Part shown: piece by piece, positions 41,442 through 44,135 of the stretch
How positions within the stretch are numbered: position 1 is the stretch's first letter
Layout: every line of letters starts with the position of its first letter
NCBI GenBank assembly: GCA_029555965.1
Contig: JAKQHY010000227.1
Location: 1 to 44,135, forward strand
Length of the DNA: 44,135 nucleotides
Source of the DNA: Chloroflexota bacterium
GTDB taxonomy: Bacteria; Chloroflexota; Anaerolineae; B4-G1; SLSP01
Reading direction: 5' to 3'
Notes under the pieces: generated by a model
What the model was told of the DNA's origin: nothing
The model's database searches: none
Seen by the model: the letters and a program-made list of their open reading frames with translations, nothing else
Position numbers and translations under genes: made by a program

Positions 41442-43540
41442 AGGCCGCCCTCCTCTTCCCACTGCGCTTGCTGCCCCCGCAACTCGGCGATAAATTGCGC
41501 CGGGCTGCCCCAGAAGACGTTGGCTTTGGTCTTCAAGAAGTATTTTTGCATAAACAGATGCACCGCGTCCTGCGCCGCTTCGTCCACGTCTTCCAACTGC
41601 GCCGCCACGTGCATATAGTCAAACTTGAAGGTGATCGTCTTGACCAGCCCCCGCAGCACCACCCTGAACTCCCAATCGCGCAGGTTGTAGCCGATAAACA
41701 TCAACGCGCTCTGCGCCAGCATCCCCCGGATGAGGCGGGGAATGCGTTCTTGGCGGGAGAGTACGTTGGTCAGGAAGTCCAGGTAATGGTCTTCACTCAC
41801 CACCAGCGATTTTTTGTCCTCGTCGCTACCGAACAGATGATACACCAGTGGCGCTTCGGGCGTCGGCTCCTCATACAGCGCGGCCAATTCCTCCTGCGAT
41901 TGCGGCTCATCCTGCCATCGGCAGAATTCCCGACGCGGTTGTTTGCCCTCGGCGCGCAACGCCTCGACCATAAAATTGTCGCAATTGGTGGTGATATACA
42001 GCGGCAGATTCAGCCGGGCCAGCACCCGGTGCGGTTCGTTGGGATCGTCGGCGGCCAACCGCGCCCAACCGGGCGGCGGCGCCGGTTCACCCGCCGCGCC
42101 GGCGGGCAATTCCTGATGCAGGGCAGCCTGCACCAGCGCCGTCAGCGTCTTGAATTTGCCCTCGGGCCGCAGCGCCTCCGGCAAGCGGGCGCGGAATTGC
42201 CCGGCCAGCGTGCGCTGCAATTCGTCCCGCGACCAGTCGCCGCCGCCGGTCGCGTCGAAATACTGCGCCACATGCGCCAGGTCTTCCTTGTCGCCAAAGG
42301 GATAGCTCCGGCTCTTGCTGCCCGCCCACAGCCGCGCAATCTCGCCGGGCTGCGGCAGCCAACGGCCATGCACGCGCGGCCCGATGATGGGCACACACGT
42401 GCCTTCCTCCACCCGGCTGCGGAGCGTGTCCCAGAGCGTGGGATCCAACGCCGTGCCCCGCGCGTCGGCCTCCTTGCTCCACAATTGCCCGGATTTCAGC
42501 CGCATAAACAGCACCGGCACGGCCGCATCGGGCCGCCCGGCGGTGAGCAGCGTGCTACGCGCCTCGTTGCTGGCCTGATCCACCTGACCGTGTTCCCGCA
42601 GGCGTGTGTAGAAGGTCGCGCTGAATTTGCGCGCTGTTTCAATGCTGACAAAATCCTGCATCGCCACCACCGCCGGCACGCCGATGGACACAAGCCTGGG
42701 GCCTAGCCCTCGGAAGGCGTCGCCGGTGTCGCGCTTCGCGCTCTGGCAGGCCGCCAGGAACACCAGTTGCGGCTTGACCTCGGCCTCCAACCCGACCAGC
42801 ATCCCAGCCAATTCGTCGTCGGACGTGGCGCGGGTCTGCCCCTGGGCGTCTTGCAAAAACAACGCGGCCTGCCGGCGGCGGACGTTGTAGGCCCCGTGGC
42901 CCAGGTAGTGCCAGATGTGATACCCCTCGCGCAGCTTGGCTTCCAGGCGTTCCAACGTGATGGGGGCAGCCAGAAAATCCACACGCAGCTCAGGCCCGCC
43001 CAGGGCCGCCAGCCCCTCGCGCTCCTGGGCTTCATCCAACGCAGCCAGCTCGTAGCGCCCCAGGTCGGCGGGATTGGAGATCGTCACGAGGATGCGGATG
43101 CAGGCCGGGCGCTCCTCCGCCGCGCCGCCCCAGGGCAGGGCGATGGGCAGGTAACGCGAGAAGGGTGTGTCGGCCTGGGCCGAGAGGGGGCGCGCGGCAG
43201 CGTCTTCCTGCGACGGGTCTTCGTAGAGCAGTTCCCAGGGGAGCGCGTGCAATTCGGGGGCGGCGCGGTCAAGGCGCAGGCGGATGCGCCGCCGGGGCGC
43301 TTGCCCGCGCGCCTGCGCCCACGCGCTGCGCAAGTCGCCATCGCTCAGGAGCAGATCGCGCAGCCGTTGCCCGTCGGCGGCCAGATCGGTGCCGGGCGTC
43401 CACTCGGCCAGCTCGAGGGGCGCGTAGCGGCGCGGGAATTCTTGCTGCCCGGCCAGGGTGATTTCGACGGGGTAGCCGAGGTCGGTGCGTTGAAAGAGGC
43501 GAAGTTCCAGATCACAAAACGGGGATTCGGATTGTGCCAT
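41438..43540 (-). CDS. CHAT protease-SIR2 fusion (probable conflict-system effector)
   Basis: A 700-residue protein with two effector domains. Residues about 1-130 are a beta-rich CHAT-associated region (ELHALPWELLYEDP). The CHAT caspase-like protease spans about 140-370, with catalytic H215 (YLGHGAY) and C265 (FLAACQSA). The C-terminal half (about 375-690) is SIR2-like: CVPIIGPRV, YITTNCDNF in place of the usual TTNYD, VYHLFGS and MFIGYNLRDWEFR. SIR2 domains of this class in defence systems degrade NAD. GGAGGG precedes ATG 43540 and a good promoter lies at 43622-43650. The downstream nSTAND1-WD40 gene overlaps by 4 bp, so a STAND sensor probably switches this effector. The substrate of CHAT is unknown. 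Confidence 0.9.
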   Translation of the reverse strand: MAQSESPFCDLELRLFQRTDLGYPVEITLAGQQEFPRRYAPLELAEWTPGTDLAADGQRLRDLLLSDGDLRSAWAQARGQAPRRRIRLRLDRAAPELHALPWELLYEDPSQEDAAARPLSAQADTPFSRYLPIALPWGGAAEERPACIRILVTISNPADLGRYELAALDEAQEREGLAALGGPELRVDFLAAPITLERLEAKLREGYHIWHYLGHGAYNVRRRQAALFLQDAQGQTRATSDDELAGMLVGLEAEVKPQLVFLAACQSAKRDTGDAFRGLGPRLVSIGVPAVVAMQDFVSIETARKFSATFYTRLREHGQVDQASNEARSTLLTAGRPDAAVPVLFMRLKSGQLWSKEADARGTALDPTLWDTLRSRVEEGTCVPIIGPRVHGRWLPQPGEIARLWAGSKSRSYPFGDKEDLAHVAQYFDATGGGDWSRDELQRTLAGQFRARLPEALRPEGKFKTLTALVQAALHQELPAGAAGEPAPPPGWARLAADDPNEPHRVLARLNLPLYITTNCDNFMVEALRAEGKQPRREFCRWQDEPQSQEELAALYEEPTPEAPLVYHLFGSDEDKKSLVVSEDHYLDFLTNVLSRQERIPRLIRGMLAQSALMFIGYNLRDWEFRVVLRGLVKTITFKFDYMHVAAQLEDVDEAAQDAVHLFMQKYFLKTKANVFWGSPAQFIAELRGQQAQWEEEGGL

Positions 43541-43621
43541 CGTGCGCCCTCCTTGCCATCCGATAGGCTATGCCGCAAATTATGAACTTGGGGAACGGCT
43601 CGATTGTGCCAATATTGTTTT

Positions 43622-43650
43622 ATTGTAGCAGAAATCCGCCTGGGTGTAAA
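43622..43650 (-). promoter_or_regulatory. promoter of the CHAT-SIR2/nSTAND1 operon
   Basis: On the minus strand TTTACA (43645-43650), a 17-bp spacer and TACAAT (43622-43627). The start would be near 43615, leaving a leader of about 75 nt before ATG 43540. The next genes downstream have no comparable promoter, so this may serve the island down to 34300. Confidence 0.65.
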
Positions 43651-43664
43651 TCAAGTCCGAGGTT

Positions 43665-43692
43665 TTGCCTGCCCCCTGATCCGTGCTACACT
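43665..43692 (+). promoter_or_regulatory. promoter of the ABC exporter gene, probable leaderless start
   Basis: TTGCCT (43665-43670), a 16-bp spacer and TACACT (43687-43692) are followed by exactly seven bases and then ATG 43700. There is no Shine-Dalgarno site, so the transcript probably begins at or within a base of the start codon. It is back to back with the CHAT-SIR2 promoter. Confidence 0.5.
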
Positions 43693-43699
43693 TCCCTCG

Positions 43700-44135
43700 A
43701 TGAACGTCTCCCTCAAATCCTACTGGGCCTTGCTGTCTGACCACATCAAGCCGCAAAAGGCGCGCTTTGCGCTGCTGGCGATCCTGCTCCTGGGCAGCAT
43801 CGGCTTGCAGCTCATCAACCCGCAGATCGTGCGACATTTCATTGACGCGGCGCAGACCGGCGCAAGCGCCGAAAACTTGCTCTACGCGGCCCTGGCGTTC
43901 ATCGCCATCGCTCTGACGCAGCAAGTCGTCGCCGTGAGCGCGACCTACACGGGCGAGAACGTGGCGTGGACGGCGACCAACACGCTGCGCGTGTCGCTGC
44001 TGCGGCGCTGCCTCGACCTCGACATGCGCTTCCACAACGAGAAAACGCCCGGCGAACTGATTGAGCGCATTGACGGCGACGTGTCGCAGATCGCTGCGTT
44101 CTTCTCGCGCTTTGTGATTATCATCCTCGGCAACG
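43700..44135 (+). CDS. ABC transporter permease/ATP-binding protein, N-terminal part
   Basis: The first 145 codons of a fused exporter half-transporter; the window ends before the ATPase domain. The translation shows transmembrane helix 1 (FALLAILLLGSIGLQLI), helix 2 (LLYAALAFIAIALTQQVVAVS), and the conserved ABC-membrane motifs ENVAWTATNTLRVSLLRR and FHNEKTPGELIERIDGDVSQI, with the coupling-helix region typical of MsbA/BmrA-like type IV exporters. Substrate unknown. No Shine-Dalgarno site precedes ATG 43700; a promoter is positioned for leaderless translation. The gene is divergent from the CHAT-SIR2 operon, with 159 bp between the start codons. Confidence 0.88.
   Translation, partial: MNVSLKSYWALLSDHIKPQKARFALLAILLLGSIGLQLINPQIVRHFIDAAQTGASAENLLYAALAFIAIALTQQVVAVSATYTGENVAWTATNTLRVSLLRRCLDLDMRFHNEKTPGELIERIDGDVSQIAAFFSRFVIIILGN

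Noticed and set aside
40047-41618. 523-codon open frame antisense to the nSTAND1-WD40 gene
   Set aside because: The minus strand shows Walker motifs and conserved paralogy; the antisense product is Arg/His/Gln-rich with no domain.

Overview
The window looks like a chromosomal piece of a Chloroflexota bacterium, probably of the Anaerolineae. This is inferred from the high-GC coding, the large multidomain exported proteins ending in a YLPL(V/I)LR-type tail (both proteins between 5405 and 14330), a TPR protein of a type I know mainly from that phylum, a diphosphate-type phosphofructokinase, and lineage-style STAND NTPases. No rRNA, tRNA, CRISPR array or complete insertion sequence was seen, and no gene-free stretch exceeds 300 bp.

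Left part (1-20.8 kb): the end of a siderophore/cobalamin-type ABC ATPase, a SAM methyltransferase, then four large minus-strand cell-surface genes. These are a membrane-anchored TPR/beta-helix protein, a secreted M14 carboxypeptidase, a 1789-residue secreted beta-rich protein, and an alpha-2-macroglobulin lipoprotein with an intact CTEQ thioester motif.

Middle (20.9-34.2 kb): a DUF4258 protein, a RACE-type ferredoxin/ASKHA reactivase of corrinoid enzymes, divergently an AraD-type epimerase/aldolase and a diphosphate-dependent phosphofructokinase, then on the minus strand an FtsX-like permease, a GH10 xylanase lipoprotein and a tricorn protease. These suggest a heterotrophic, polymer-degrading life style.

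Right part (34.3-43.5 kb): a probable NTP-dependent conflict (defence or suicide) island. A CHAT protease-SIR2 fusion overlaps by 4 bp an nSTAND1-WD40 protein. Downstream lies a second nSTAND1 gene with a near-identical NTPase half but a formylglycine-enzyme-like C-terminus. It overlaps by the same 4 bp a 37-codon relic resembling the start of an AAA-ATPase-like/PD-(D/E)XK gene. An unrecognised 246-residue protein follows. The window ends in the first 145 codons of an ABC exporter with a probable leaderless start.

Throughout the window there are unrelated-sequence but same-architecture short tandem repeats with 7- or 8-bp units. Some lie just upstream of start codons, and others are inserted in frame in the macroglobulin and in both STAND proteins, at the same place between Walker A and Walker B. 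This repeat behaviour and the CHAT-SIR2/STAND island are the two most interesting things here.
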